Source: Pseudorhizobium pelagicum
GTDB taxonomy: Bacteria; Pseudomonadota; Alphaproteobacteria; Rhizobiales; Rhizobiaceae
Length of the DNA: 64,000 bases
Reading direction: 5' to 3'
NCBI GenBank assembly: GCA_000722615.1
Contig: JOKI01000003.1
Location: 37,316-101,315 of the forward strand
This document shows, one piece after another, positions 53,505 to 62,913 of the stretch (positions are counted from its first letter, which is position 1; each line of letters starts with the position of its first letter). The position numbers were made by a program, and so were the translations under genes. A model generated the notes under the pieces. It was not told where the DNA came from. It saw only the letters and a program-made list of their open reading frames with translations, and searched no databases.

Positions 53505-54431
53505 TCAGCGCCGGGGCATGATCTCTTCGGCCGCCTGGCGGATCGTCTGCATCAGGATGGCCTGCGGCGCGGAGGGCGGCGTGTCGGCCTTCAACGTCAG
53601 CCCGACCGGTCCCTTCGTCTCGCTGGTATCCACGGGAAGCGCGACCAGCAATCCTTCGGCGAGATCGTTGGACACGACGCCCTGCGAGATGATCCAGACG
53701 GCGTCACTGGCGCGGACGAAGGCACGTCCGAAGGCGTGGGAGACCGTCTCCACCTGCGTCGGCAGGTTTCCAACGCCATTGGCGATCAGCAGCTGCTCGA
53801 CCACCGGGCGGATGACGGAACCGCGGGTCGGCATAAGAACGGTGTATGCGGGTAAGCCTTCGAAGACCGAGCGACTGCCGTCGAGAAGCGGATGTCCGGC
53901 GCGCACGGCGAAGACGACCTGTTCGGAATAGAGATGCTCGAACGAGAAGCCGGTCATCTTCTCCGGCGCGGCAAGCCGCCCGACGACGAGATCCAGGTCG
54001 CCGACGCGCAGCTGCTCCAGGAGAACGGCATTCTCGCCGGTGACGATCTTGATGCGGCTGCCGGTCGCCTCCTGCAGGAAGAGCGTCATCGCCCGCGGCA
54101 TGATGCGTGTGGAGACCGTCGGCAGTGCTCCGACGCGGACGGGTGGCGCTGCATCGGAAAGTTCCTGGGAGACGGAATCAATCCCCTGCTTCAGCGCCGA
54201 CAGTGCTGCGCCGGCGTGCCGCAGGAAGACTTCGCCATAGCGCGTGATGCGGATGCCCCGACCCTCGCGCTCGAAGACCGCGACGCCGAGAGCCTCTTCG
54301 AGCTCCCGGATGGTCTTGGTCACCGCCGGCTGGCTGACATGCAGGACATTGGCGGCCTTGACGACGCTTTTTTGTCGGGCAACCTCAAGGAATGTATGCA
54401 GGTGACGAAACTTGACCCGGGAATCGATCAA
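53505..54431 (-). CDS. pcaQ: LysR-family regulator of protocatechuate genes
   Basis: 308 residues from a TTG at 54431; only CTG lies between it and an upstream stop. The N terminus MIDSRVKFRHLHTFLEVARQKSVVKAANVLHVSQPAVTK is that of PcaQ, with a LysR effector domain after residue 90. PcaQ activates pcaDCHGB with 3-carboxymuconate as inducer in Agrobacterium. The gene is divergent from pcaD, and the PcaQ box starts 6 nt upstream of its start codon, so PcaQ probably also controls itself. Confidence 0.94.
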   Translation of the reverse strand: MIDSRVKFRHLHTFLEVARQKSVVKAANVLHVSQPAVTKTIRELEEALGVAVFEREGRGIRITRYGEVFLRHAGAALSALKQGIDSVSQELSDAAPPVRVGALPTVSTRIMPRAMTLFLQEATGSRIKIVTGENAVLLEQLRVGDLDLVVGRLAAPEKMTGFSFEHLYSEQVVFAVRAGHPLLDGSRSVFEGLPAYTVLMPTRGSVIRPVVEQLLIANGVGNLPTQVETVSHAFGRAFVRASDAVWIISQGVVSNDLAEGLLVALPVDTSETKGPVGLTLKADTPPSAPQAILMQTIRQAAEEIMPRR

Positions 54432-54436
54432 CAGTC

Positions 54437-54452
54437 ATAACCCTCCGGTTAA
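54437..54452. promoter_or_regulatory. PcaQ box
   Basis: ATAACC-CTCC-GGTTAA matches the published PcaQ consensus ATAACC-N4-GGTTAA from Sinorhizobium meliloti. It lies between pcaQ and pcaD, 72 nt before the pcaD ATG, and 33 nt (start to start) from a TCATTTTAC element at 54470. Confidence 0.85.
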
Positions 54453-54523
54453 TGGAAGCCTCCTGAAAGTCATTTTACCTAACCAGAATAATGGGGCATT
54501 GTATATCAGGGAGGAATTGGTCC

Positions 54524-55321
54524 ATGCAGTTTGTACGCATTGAAGGCGTGACGATCGCCTATGACGTGATCACGCCGGATCCCGCCAATCCCGTCCTCGT
54601 GCTGGTGAATTCGCTCGGGACCGATGCGCGCATCTGGCACTTCGTGGTACCGAAGCTTGCCGAGGACTTCACCGTCGTCACCTATGACAAGCGCGGCCAT
54701 GGTCTGTCGGACCTTGGCAATCCGCCCTACCGGATCGAGGATCACGTCGCCGATCTCGCCGGGCTGCTCGATCATCTCGAGTTCTCCGATGCCATCATCT
54801 GCGGTCTTTCGGTCGGCGGGCTGATCGCCCAGGGGCTCTATGCGCAAAGACCCGATCTGGTCCGGGCGCTGGTGCTTGCCGACACCGCGCACAAGATCGG
54901 GACCGCCGAGATGTGGGACAAGCGCATCGCAGCTATCGAAGACGCCGGCATCGCGGCCATTCTGGACGACATCATGTCCCGCTGGTTCACCGCACCCTTC
55001 CGCAGTCCGGAAAACGCTGCCTACGGCGCCTATTGCAACATGCTGCTTCGCCAGCCGGTCTCCGGCTATACGGGCACCTGTGCGGCGATCCGGGATGCGG
55101 ATTTCACCAGGGAGGCGCAGGCCATTGCCGTCCCTACTCTGTGCATCGTCGGCGAGCAGGATGGATCAACGCCGCCGGATCTGGTGCGGTCGCTTGCCAA
55201 CCTAATCCCGGGGGCCCAGTTCGAGGTCATCGAGGGGGCGGCACACATTCCCTGCGCCGAAGCGCCTGCCGCTTTCGCTGCCGTCGTGCGCAGCTTCATC
55301 GTCAACGACGTCAAGGACTGA
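54524..55321 (+). CDS. pcaD: 3-oxoadipate enol-lactonase
   Basis: 265 residues from the ATG at 54524 (GGGAGG upstream); an earlier ATG at 54491 would run through the leader. An alpha/beta-hydrolase fold with nucleophile Ser96 in GLSVGG and a C-terminal GAAHIP histidine is visible. It opens beta-ketoadipate enol-lactone to 3-oxoadipate. First gene of pcaDCHGB, it begins the PcaQ-controlled unit. Confidence 0.94.
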   Translation: MQFVRIEGVTIAYDVITPDPANPVLVLVNSLGTDARIWHFVVPKLAEDFTVVTYDKRGHGLSDLGNPPYRIEDHVADLAGLLDHLEFSDAIICGLSVGGLIAQGLYAQRPDLVRALVLADTAHKIGTAEMWDKRIAAIEDAGIAAILDDIMSRWFTAPFRSPENAAYGAYCNMLLRQPVSGYTGTCAAIRDADFTREAQAIAVPTLCIVGEQDGSTPPDLVRSLANLIPGAQFEVIEGAAHIPCAEAPAAFAAVVRSFIVNDVKD

Positions 55322-55325
55322 GATC

Positions 55326-55772
55326 ATGGACGACACTCCTTCCCAATCGGAGCGCTATCGGCAGGGGCTGGCGACGCGTCGCTCCGTTCTCGGCGAGGCG
55401 CATGTGGATCGCGCGTTGGCCAATGAGACGGATTTTGACCGCTCCTTCCAGAGCTTCATCACCGAGGGGGCCTGGGGAACGGTGTGGTCCGGACCGGGCT
55501 TTTCCAAACGGGAGCGCTCGATCGTGACGATTGCGCTTCTGGCCGGGCTTGGCCACCACGAGGAGGTCGCCATGCATGTGCGCGCGACCGCCCGAACGGG
55601 TGCGACAAAGGACGACATCTGCGAGGCGCTGATGCATGTGGCAGTCTATGCCGGCGTGCCGGCCGCCAACCATGCGTTCAAGATCGCAAAGGCCGTCTAT
55701 GCGGAAATGGAAGCAGAACGGGAGGCCGGACAAGAGACCGGGGGAGATCATGATGAGAAACGCACCACCTGA
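55326..55772 (+). CDS. pcaC: 4-carboxymuconolactone decarboxylase
   Basis: 148 residues of the carboxymuconolactone decarboxylase family, with [69 protein letters not shown] spanning the fold and its histidines. It decarboxylates 4-carboxymuconolactone to the enol-lactone acted on by PcaD. The gene starts 4 nt after pcaD and overlaps pcaH by 23 nt. Confidence 0.95.
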   Translation: MDDTPSQSERYRQGLATRRSVLGEAHVDRALANETDFDRSFQSFITEGAWGTVWSGPGFSKRERSIVTIALLAGLGHHEEVAMHVRATARTGATKDDICEALMHVAVYAGVPAANHAFKIAKAVYAEMEAEREAGQETGGDHDEKRTT

Positions 55773-56493
55773 GACAACGCCTTTCTTCGCCCGCGACCGC
55801 GAGATGCAGCCGCCGGCCTTTACGCCCTGGTACAAGACCACCGTTCTGCGATCGCCGCAGCGGGCGCTGATTTCGCTGGAAGGCACGAAGAGCGAAATCA
55901 CCGGCCCCGTCTTCGGGCACAATATCATCAACGACACCGACAACGACCTGATCGTCAATTACGCCAAGCCCGGCGAAGGGCCGATCGGCCAGCGCATCCT
56001 GGTGCATGGCCGTGTTCTGGACGAGCGTGGAATCGGCGTGCCGGGTGCGCTGGTGGAGTTCTGGCAGGCCAATGCCGGCGGCCGCTACCGGCACAAGAAG
56101 GAAACCTATCTCGCGCCGCTCGATCCCAACTTCGGCGGCTTCGGACGCACCCTCACCGACGAGAATGGTTTCTACTGGTTCAAGACGGTCAAGCCCGGCC
56201 CTTATCCATGGCCGAATGGCGTCAACGACTGGCGCCCGGCGCACATCCACTTCTCGGTCTTCGGGCATGGCTTCGCGCAGCGGCTGATCACGCAGATGTA
56301 CTTCGAGGGTGACCCACTGATCTGGATCTGTCCGATCGTCAAGACGATCCCGGACGAGGAGGCGATCAAGCGGTTGATCGCACCGCTCGACATGAACGCC
56401 AGCATTCCTCACGACATGAACGCCTACAAGTTCGACATCGTGCTGCGCGGGCGCCGCTCGACACTGTTCGAGAACCGCAAGGAGGGCAACTGA
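55750..56493 (+). CDS. pcaH: Protocatechuate 3,4-dioxygenase beta subunit
   Basis: 247 residues. The non-heme Fe(III) ligands of the beta subunit are visible: Tyr in GRYRHK, Tyr in PGPYPW, and the two His of PAHIHF. With PcaG it cleaves protocatechuate to 3-carboxy-cis,cis-muconate using O2. A second ATG three bases later is an equally possible start. The stop is followed one base later by pcaG. Confidence 0.96.
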   Translation: MMRNAPPETTPFFARDREMQPPAFTPWYKTTVLRSPQRALISLEGTKSEITGPVFGHNIINDTDNDLIVNYAKPGEGPIGQRILVHGRVLDERGIGVPGALVEFWQANAGGRYRHKKETYLAPLDPNFGGFGRTLTDENGFYWFKTVKPGPYPWPNGVNDWRPAHIHFSVFGHGFAQRLITQMYFEGDPLIWICPIVKTIPDEEAIKRLIAPLDMNASIPHDMNAYKFDIVLRGRRSTLFENRKEGN

Positions 56494-56494
56494 C

Positions 56495-57112
56495 ATGGTC
56501 CAGCCACTCGGCTATCTCAAGGAATCGGCGTCGCAGACGGCTGGTCCCTACGTCCACATCGGCTGCACGCCGAACTTCACCGGCATCCATGGCGTCTACG
56601 ACCAGGATCTTGGCTCGGGCTCGATGGTCACGGATCAGACGCGCGGCGAACGGATCACCATCCGCGGCCACGTCTTCGACGGCGCCGGAACGCCGCTCAA
56701 GGACGCGCTCGTGGAGATCTGGCAGGCCGATGCGGACGGCTTCTACAACAGCCCCTCCGAAACGCGGGGCACGGCAGACCCGAACTTCTTCGGCTGGGCC
56801 CGCTGCCCGGGCGACATGGACACCGGCGAATTCGTCTTCGAGACGATCAAGCCGGGGCGCGTGCCCTTCCGCGAAGGCAGGCCGATGGCGCCGCATGTCA
56901 ACTTCTGGATCGTTGCGCGCGGGATCAATCTCGGTCTCAACACGCGCATGTATTTCTCCGACGAGGAAGAGGCCAACGGCGAAGATCCCATCCTGGCTCG
57001 TATCGAGCACCGGGTGCGCGTGCCCACGCTGATCGGCCGGCGGGAGGGAAACACGGTGACCTTCGACATCTATCTCCAGGGTGATAAGGAAACGATCTTC
57101 TTCGACATCTGA
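56495..57112 (+). CDS. pcaG: Protocatechuate 3,4-dioxygenase alpha subunit
   Basis: 205 residues. The intradiol dioxygenase fold is recognised from SASQTAGPYVHIG, IRGHVFDGAGTPLKDALVEIWQADADGFYNSP and APHVNFWIVARGINLGLNTRMYFSDE. The alpha subunit lacks the full iron site and completes the PcaHG dimer. It is separated from pcaB by ten bases. Confidence 0.96.
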   Translation: MVQPLGYLKESASQTAGPYVHIGCTPNFTGIHGVYDQDLGSGSMVTDQTRGERITIRGHVFDGAGTPLKDALVEIWQADADGFYNSPSETRGTADPNFFGWARCPGDMDTGEFVFETIKPGRVPFREGRPMAPHVNFWIVARGINLGLNTRMYFSDEEEANGEDPILARIEHRVRVPTLIGRREGNTVTFDIYLQGDKETIFFDI

Positions 57113-57122
57113 TCGGACGCCG

Positions 57123-58184
57123 ATGCCCCTTTCCGCCTTCAGCCATCCCTATCTTTGCGGTCTCCTTGGTGACGAGGAGACCGCAAGGCAATTCTCCGCG
57201 GAAGCGGAAATCGCGGCCATGCTCGGCTTTGAGCGGGCGCTTGCCCGTGCTGAGGCTGCGGCCGGTCTCATTCCGGAGGCCGCCGCAGAGCGTATCGATG
57301 CGGCCTGCGGTTCGTTTGTGCCCGATATGGAAGCCTTGCGCGTCGGTACGGCCAGGGATGGTGTCGTGGTTCCCGAGCTGGTTCGACAATTGAAGGCCGC
57401 CGTCGGCGCCGACGCGGGCGAGCATGTCCACATGGGCGCCACCAGCCAGGATGTGATCGACACTGCCCTGATGCTGCGGCTGCAGCGGGTCTGCGCGCTT
57501 TTCGTGCGCCGGCTCGGAGCCCTCGACCATCTCTTCCAGAATCTGGACGGCAGTTTCGGCAGCCGCGCCCTGATGGGCCACACGCGCATGCAGGCGGCGA
57601 TCCCGATCACCGTCGCAGACCGGATCCGGGCGTGGCGGGAGCCGCTGCAGCGGCATCGGGAGAGGCTGGAGGCGTTTTCGGTTGAAGGCTTTCCGGTTCA
57701 GTTCGGAGGGGCTGCCGGTACGCTCGACAGGCTGGGCGACGATGGACCGGCGATCCGCGCCGCCATCGCCACTGAGCTGGGGCTGGTGGATGCCAAGCAA
57801 TGGCAGAGCCAGCGGGATCGCCTAGCTGAATTTGGAAGCCTCATCTCCTTGATCTCCGGCAGCCTGGGGAAATTCGGGCAGGACGTGGCGCTTCTGGCGG
57901 AGCTCGGCGGGGAGATCGAACTGGTCGGCGGCGGCGGGTCGTCGGCAATGGCGCACAAGCAGAACCCAGTGGCCGCAGAAGTCCTTGTCTCACTGGCGCG
58001 CTTCAATGCGGTGCAGATTTCGGGTCTGCACCAGTCGCTTGTTCACGAGCAGGAACGATCCGGAGCGGCCTGGACGCTGGAGTGGCTTATCCTGCCGCAG
58101 ATGGCGGTTGCCACAGGCGCGACGCTGAGGATTGCCGCCGAACTTGTCCGAAACATCCGATCGTTCGGCCGCGCCATAACATAA
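57123..58184 (+). CDS. pcaB: 3-carboxy-cis,cis-muconate cycloisomerase
   Basis: 353 residues from the ATG at 57123, somewhat shorter than the 400-450 residue Pseudomonas enzyme but usual for rhizobial PcaB. The fumarase/aspartase signature reads GSSAMAHKQNP near residue 285, and MGATSQDVIDTALMLRL near 105. It cyclises 3-carboxymuconate to 4-carboxymuconolactone. The C terminus lacks the extra domain found in longer homologues. The stop codon overlaps the ATAACC site of the next promoter. Confidence 0.93.
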   Translation: MPLSAFSHPYLCGLLGDEETARQFSAEAEIAAMLGFERALARAEAAAGLIPEAAAERIDAACGSFVPDMEALRVGTARDGVVVPELVRQLKAAVGADAGEHVHMGATSQDVIDTALMLRLQRVCALFVRRLGALDHLFQNLDGSFGSRALMGHTRMQAAIPITVADRIRAWREPLQRHRERLEAFSVEGFPVQFGGAAGTLDRLGDDGPAIRAAIATELGLVDAKQWQSQRDRLAEFGSLISLISGSLGKFGQDVALLAELGGEIELVGGGGSSAMAHKQNPVAAEVLVSLARFNAVQISGLHQSLVHEQERSGAAWTLEWLILPQMAVATGATLRIAAELVRNIRSFGRAIT

Positions 58185-58200
58185 CCATTTCAATATGGTT
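58181..58200. promoter_or_regulatory. PcaQ half-site and inverted repeat upstream of pcaM
   Basis: ATAACC (58181-58186) is followed by ATGGTT (58195-58200); AACCAT (58183-58188) with ATGGTT gives a 6-bp inverted repeat with a 6-nt spacer. A TCATTTTAC element follows at 58214, exactly 33 nt from ATAACC as in the pcaD promoter. Confidence 0.6.
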
Positions 58201-58306
58201 TGCCGCCAGTAATTCATTTTACATTACCCCTTTGTGTGGCAAAGTCCCTGCACCAGATGCTGATACGAGGACGCCTGAGCACAGGCGGTCGGCCAAGGGA
58301 GGAATT

Positions 58307-59479
58307 ATGAAGAAGCTCATTACCGCAACCATCGCGGCTGTCGTTCTGTCGAGCGCGGCCTATGCCGACACGATCAAGGTCGGCGTCGTCGGGCCGTTCT
58401 CCGGTCCGTTCGCCCTGCAGGGCAAGAATTTCAAGGCGGGTATCGACGCCTATTTCGCGCTGAACGGCAATACCGTCGGCGACGATACGATCGAAGTCAT
58501 CTACCGCGACGTGCCGCAGGCAGATCCGGCGCAGTCCAAGGCACTGGCGCAGGAACTGGTCGTCAAGGAAGGCGTGCAGTATCTGGCCGGCTTCTACTTC
58601 ACGCCGGATGCCATGGCGGCGACGCCGATCCTGGAGCAGGGCAATGTGCCGATGGTGGTGATGAACGCCGCGACGTCCGCCATCGTCACCAAGAGCCCCT
58701 ATGTCGTCCGCACCTCGTTCACGACCTGGCAGACGTCGACGCCGATCGCCAAGGTGGCCAAGGATGCCGGCGTCAACAAGGTCATCTCGATCGTCAGTGA
58801 CTACGGTCCGGGCGTCGATGCCGAGAACGCCTTCAAGGCAGCCTTCGAGAAGGAAGGCGGCGAAGTCGTCGAGGCTATCCGCATGCCGCTTTCGACCAAC
58901 GACTTTTCGCCGATCATGCAGCGGGTGAAGGATTCCGGGGCGGAGGCAGTCTTCGCCTTCCTGCCGTCCGGTCCGACGACGCTCGGCTTCGTGAAGGCCT
59001 TCAACCAGAACGGCCTCAAGGATGGCGGCATCAAGCTGTTTGCGCCGGGCGACCTGACGCAGGAATCGGATCTGCCGGCGCTCGGCGATTCCGCCCTCGG
59101 CATGCAGACCACTTTCCATTATGCGGTTTCGCATGATTCACCGGAGAACACGGCCTTCGTCGAGGCGGCCCGCAAGGCCATCGGCAATCCGGCCGAGCTG
59201 TCGTTTCCCGCTGTTGGTGCCTTCGATGGCATGTATGTCATCACCAAGATGATCGAGGCTACCGGCGGAGAGCAGGATGCCGCGAAGGCGGTCGACGCCG
59301 TGAAGGGCCTGTCGTGGACGAGCCCCCGCGGGCCGGTCACCATCGATCCGGAAAGCCGTCACATCACGCAGAACATCTATCTGCGCGAAGTGACCAAGGC
59401 CGAGGATGGCTCCTACTTCAACAAGGAGATCCAGACCTTCGAGAACCAGGGTGACCCGGGCCTCGCCGCTGCCAAGTAA
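58307..59479 (+). CDS. pcaM: Protocatechuate ABC transporter substrate-binding protein (PcaM-like)
   Basis: 390 residues with a signal peptide ending near AYA (about 20), after a strong AAGGGAGG site. The type I binding-protein features VGVVGPFSGPFALQGKNF, ATSAIVTKSPYVVRTSF and WTSPRGPVTIDPESRH match the LivK/HAAT family. Adjacency to pcaDCHGB with a PcaQ-like site mirrors pcaMNVWX of S. meliloti, a protocatechuate importer, so the ligand is inferred to be protocatechuate. Confidence 0.82.
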   Translation: MKKLITATIAAVVLSSAAYADTIKVGVVGPFSGPFALQGKNFKAGIDAYFALNGNTVGDDTIEVIYRDVPQADPAQSKALAQELVVKEGVQYLAGFYFTPDAMAATPILEQGNVPMVVMNAATSAIVTKSPYVVRTSFTTWQTSTPIAKVAKDAGVNKVISIVSDYGPGVDAENAFKAAFEKEGGEVVEAIRMPLSTNDFSPIMQRVKDSGAEAVFAFLPSGPTTLGFVKAFNQNGLKDGGIKLFAPGDLTQESDLPALGDSALGMQTTFHYAVSHDSPENTAFVEAARKAIGNPAELSFPAVGAFDGMYVITKMIEATGGEQDAAKAVDAVKGLSWTSPRGPVTIDPESRHITQNIYLREVTKAEDGSYFNKEIQTFENQGDPGLAAAK

Positions 59480-59495
59480 CATCATCTAGACATTT

Positions 59496-59534
59496 CGTCA
59501 GGCGTGGGACCGGATACCGGTTCCGCGCCTGACG
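59496..59534 (+). terminator. Attenuating hairpin after pcaM
   Basis: Arms CGTCAGGCG (59496-59504) and CGCCTGACG (59526-59534), with inner GGAACC-type pairing, form a long stem in the 71-nt gap before the permease gene. No T-tract is present. Confidence 0.6.
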
Positions 59535-59550
59535 TCGAAAAGGGGAGAGA

Positions 59551-60423
59551 GTGGCGCCGATGCAGACCGTGTTCAGCATAGCCGTCGACGCGCTGGCTTA
59601 CGGAATGGTGCTGTTCGTGATTTCGATCGGCCTGTCCGTCACCATGGGCCTGATGCGGGTCGTCAACCTCGCCCACGGCGCTTTCGCCATGATCGGCGGC
59701 TATATCGCCTCCTATGCCGCGCGCGACCTGGGCGTCGGTTATGCCGCCGCGGTGCTGCTTGCCGTCGTCGGCACGGTGCTGATCGCCATCCCGATCGAGC
59801 GCTTTCTGTATCGCCGCATCTATGGTGCGCCGGAACTGACGCAGGTTCTTATGACAATCGGCATCACCTTCTGCGTCATCGGCATTGCCAATTTCGTCTT
59901 CGGGCCGACGCTCAAGACCATTCCGCTGCCGGAAACGCTGCAGGGATCCGTTGACCTCGGCTTCCGCTCCATCGCCACCCACCGCATCTTCGCCATCGCC
60001 TGCGGACTCGTTGTAGCGGGCGGCCTCTGGTTCCTGATCGAGCGCACCGCGTTCGGCATCAAGATCAGGGCTTCCGTCGACAATGCCAGCATGGCGGCGG
60101 CGCTCGGAGTTCGGACCGAGATCGTCTATGCCGTCAGCTTCGCCGTGGCGATCGGCCTGGCGGCCTTCGGCGGCGTGGTGGGCGCGGAGCTCCTGCCGGT
60201 CGAGCCCTATTACGCCTTGCGCTACATGGTGACCTTCCTCGTCGTCGTGTCGGTGGGCGGCGCGGGCTCCATCCTCGGTGCGCTGCTCGCCTGTCTCCTC
60301 CTCGGCGCGATCGATACCACCGGCCGCTATCTTGCACCCGAGTATGGAGAGTTCTTCTTCTATCTCGCGGTCATCATCATCGTGATCCTCTTCCCCCGCG
60401 GTCTTGCCGGGCGGTTCAAATAA
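59551..60423 (+). CDS. pcaN: Protocatechuate ABC transporter permease (PcaN-like, LivH family)
   Basis: 290 residues from a GTG at 59551; ATG 59560 is an alternative, with the AGGGGAG site closer to the GTG. About eight membrane segments and the LivH motif GLMRVVNLAHGAFAMIGGYI are present, with coupling loop GIKIRASVDNASMAAALGV. The stop overlaps the next ATG by 1 nt. Confidence 0.85.
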   Translation: MAPMQTVFSIAVDALAYGMVLFVISIGLSVTMGLMRVVNLAHGAFAMIGGYIASYAARDLGVGYAAAVLLAVVGTVLIAIPIERFLYRRIYGAPELTQVLMTIGITFCVIGIANFVFGPTLKTIPLPETLQGSVDLGFRSIATHRIFAIACGLVVAGGLWFLIERTAFGIKIRASVDNASMAAALGVRTEIVYAVSFAVAIGLAAFGGVVGAELLPVEPYYALRYMVTFLVVVSVGGAGSILGALLACLLLGAIDTTGRYLAPEYGEFFFYLAVIIIVILFPRGLAGRFK

Positions 60424-61427
60424 TGGCTGCAAGCATGAATGATCCGATCCTTGTAGGCCCGCCGGTCCGTCGAAACATCCTCGGCAGCCTGATCGGCATC
60501 GCTGCCATCATCGCTGTCGGGATCATCGGCTACTACCTTTTCCCGAACAATCTGGCGCTGCTCACCCGGATCATCGCCATTGCGTTTCTGGTGCTGTCCG
60601 TGGATCTGGTCACGGGCTATTGCGGCGTTGCGACGCTGGGGCACGCCGCGCTCTTCGGTGCGGGCGCTTATGCGGCCGGTATCGCCTCGGCGCACTACGG
60701 AATTTCGGACCCGCTGCTGATGACGGTCGTCGGCGCGCTTGCCGGAGCGCTGGCCGGGCTGGTCTCCGGCCTCATCATCCTTCGGGCTCATGGACTGCCG
60801 CAACTGGTGCTGTCGATCGCCGTCATCCACCTGTTCCACGAGGCGGCCAACAAGGCCTCGTCCTGGACCGGCGGCAGCGACGGCCTGTCGGGCATCTCGC
60901 CCACCGCACTGCTCGGCATGTTCGAATTCGACCTCTGGGGCCGAACCTCCTACGTCTACGGGCTGGTGCTTCTCCTCGTCGTCTTCATCCTGCTTCAGGT
61001 TCTGGTGCGCTCGCCCTTCGGCATGCTGGCGCGCGGCGTGCGGGAAGATCCGGTGCGGATTTCTGCCATGGGTGCCTCCGTGCAGTCGGTGCTGCTGCGG
61101 ATGTACGTCATCTCCGGTGTCGTCGCCGGCATCGGAGGCGCTCTGAACGCCATCTCCACGCAGGTCGTCGGCCTCGACAGCCTGTCCTTCACGCTCTCGG
61201 CCGAATCCCTGGTGATGCTCGTGCTCGGCGGCACCGGCAGCCTCTATGGCGCCCTCATCGGAACGGTGGTCTTCATGTGGTTCGAGGACGTCGTCTCCGC
61301 CGCCAACCCGTTCCACTGGCTGACCATGGTCGGGGCGCTGCTGATCGCCGTCGTTCTGTTTGCGCCGAAGGGGCTCTACGGGACAGCTGCTGCCTTTGCC
61401 GAACGGATGAGGGGACGGCGCGCATGA
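60423..61427 (+). CDS. pcaV: Protocatechuate ABC transporter permease (PcaV-like, LivM family)
   Basis: 334 residues, about nine membrane segments, with SVDLVTGYCGVATLGHAALFGAGAYAAG and WTGGSDGLSGI typical of LivM, and GMLARGVREDPVRISAMGA as coupling loop. It overlaps both neighbouring genes, by 1 and 4 nt. Confidence 0.85.
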   Translation: MAASMNDPILVGPPVRRNILGSLIGIAAIIAVGIIGYYLFPNNLALLTRIIAIAFLVLSVDLVTGYCGVATLGHAALFGAGAYAAGIASAHYGISDPLLMTVVGALAGALAGLVSGLIILRAHGLPQLVLSIAVIHLFHEAANKASSWTGGSDGLSGISPTALLGMFEFDLWGRTSYVYGLVLLLVVFILLQVLVRSPFGMLARGVREDPVRISAMGASVQSVLLRMYVISGVVAGIGGALNAISTQVVGLDSLSFTLSAESLVMLVLGGTGSLYGALIGTVVFMWFEDVVSAANPFHWLTMVGALLIAVVLFAPKGLYGTAAAFAERMRGRRA

Positions 61428-62188
61428 GTGCCTTGTTCGAAGTCAACAGCCTCCACAAGAACTTCGGGGGGCTCGCGGTCACCAACAATGTGTCGCTGTC
61501 GCTTGCGGCAGGCGACCGCCTGGCGCTGATCGGCCCGAACGGAGCGGGCAAGACCACCTTTGTCAACATCGTCACCGGCACCCTGCCGCCCAGTTCCGGC
61601 AGCGTGCATCTGGCCGGGCGGGATGTCACGCAGCTCAGCGCCATGCAGCGCGTCCGGCTGGGCCTGGTGCGATCTTTCCAGGTGACCCGGCTCTTCTACG
61701 AAATGACCCCGGAAGAGCATGTGGCGCTGGCAATCCTGCAGCGGGAGGGCAAGTCCGGCCGGGTGATCGGACGGTACCGGCACATGCCGGCCGTGATGGA
61801 GGAAGTGCGCGACATCCTCGACCAGCTCGGCCTGCTGGCGCTGTCCCATCTCAAGGTCCGCGAGATTGCCTACGGGCAGCAGCGCCTGCTGGAGATCGCG
61901 CTGGCGCTGGCGCTGAGGCCGAAGGTGCTGCTCCTCGACGAGCCTGCAGCCGGTGTGCCGCAGAGTGAAACGGCCCGGATCGAGCAGGCGCTGGACAGGC
62001 TGCCGCCAGATCTCGCGGTGCTGATGATCGAACACGACATGGACCTGGTGTTCCGTTTTGCCAAGCGCGTCATCGTGCTGGCGGCGGGCACGGTGATCTT
62101 CGACGGGTCGCCACAGGACGTCACACAGGATCCCCGCGTGCGGGAAGCTTACCTCGGGAGCTATGCGAATGCCGGCAGCGCCGCTTGA
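61424..62188 (+). CDS. pcaW: Protocatechuate ABC transporter ATPase (PcaW-like, LivG family)
   Basis: 254 residues from the ATG at 61424. Walker A GPNGAGKTT, FQVTRLFYEM, IAYGQQRLLEIALALALRPKVLLLDEPAAGVP and EHDMDLV cover the ATPase motifs. It is most like the LivG-type protein of the operon at 25408, supporting duplication of whole transporter operons. Confidence 0.85.
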   Translation: MSALFEVNSLHKNFGGLAVTNNVSLSLAAGDRLALIGPNGAGKTTFVNIVTGTLPPSSGSVHLAGRDVTQLSAMQRVRLGLVRSFQVTRLFYEMTPEEHVALAILQREGKSGRVIGRYRHMPAVMEEVRDILDQLGLLALSHLKVREIAYGQQRLLEIALALALRPKVLLLDEPAAGVPQSETARIEQALDRLPPDLAVLMIEHDMDLVFRFAKRVIVLAAGTVIFDGSPQDVTQDPRVREAYLGSYANAGSAA

Positions 62189-62885
62189 CATCAAGGACCT
62201 GTCGGCCGGCTATGGGCCGACGCGGGTCATCGAAGAGGTCTCTTTCGCCGTTCCGGCCGGTTCGCGGCTGGCGGTGCTCGGCCGCAACGGCATGGGCAAG
62301 ACCAGCCTCTTTGCGACGCTGGCCGGGCAGACGCGCCGCTACGGCGGCGAGATTCGCCTCGGCGACCGCGACATCACCCGGGAGCCGAGCGCCGCTCGGG
62401 CTCTACTGGGCCTTGGCTACGTGCCACAGACCCGGGACGTATTTCCGACCCTGACGGTCGAGGAGAACCTGTTCGTCGGTTTGAAGACCAGGCCGAAGAG
62501 CGCGGTGGAAGAAGCCTACGATATGTTCCCGCGGCTGAAGGAGCGGCGCGGCAACCTGGGCAGCCAGCTCTCCGGCGGCGAGCAGCAGATGCTGTCGACG
62601 GCCCGGAGCATTCTCGGAAAGCCGAGCGTGCTTTTGCTGGACGAGCCGCTTGAAGGACTTGCGCCGGTGATCTGCGAGGAGCTGATGGCGGCCTTTTCCC
62701 GGCTGGCAGCCTCCGGGGACATGACGATCCTGCTCGTGGAGCAGCGGATCCAGATGGCTCTCGATTTTGCCGACCACGTCATCATCATGGAGCGCGGCAG
62801 GATTGCCTGGTCCGGCTCTCCCGCCACACTGGCGGGGGAACACGAGACGGTCGACCGTCTGCTCGGCGTCGGCGGCCTTCACTGA
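62169..62885 (+). CDS. pcaX: Protocatechuate ABC transporter ATPase (PcaX-like, LivF family)
   Basis: 238 residues from the ATG at 62169, which sits 8 nt after GGGAG; ATG 62163 is an alternative. Walker A GRNGMGKTS, YVPQTRDVFPTLTVEENL, LSGGEQQMLSTARSIL and LLLDEPLEGLAP identify LivF. Last gene of the aromatic uptake unit; it overlaps the LivG-type gene. Confidence 0.85.
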   Translation: MPAAPLDIKDLSAGYGPTRVIEEVSFAVPAGSRLAVLGRNGMGKTSLFATLAGQTRRYGGEIRLGDRDITREPSAARALLGLGYVPQTRDVFPTLTVEENLFVGLKTRPKSAVEEAYDMFPRLKERRGNLGSQLSGGEQQMLSTARSILGKPSVLLLDEPLEGLAPVICEELMAAFSRLAASGDMTILLVEQRIQMALDFADHVIIMERGRIAWSGSPATLAGEHETVDRLLGVGGLH

Positions 62886-62913
62886 GGCCGCCCGCCGCAG
62901 ATTGGACTGGAGC

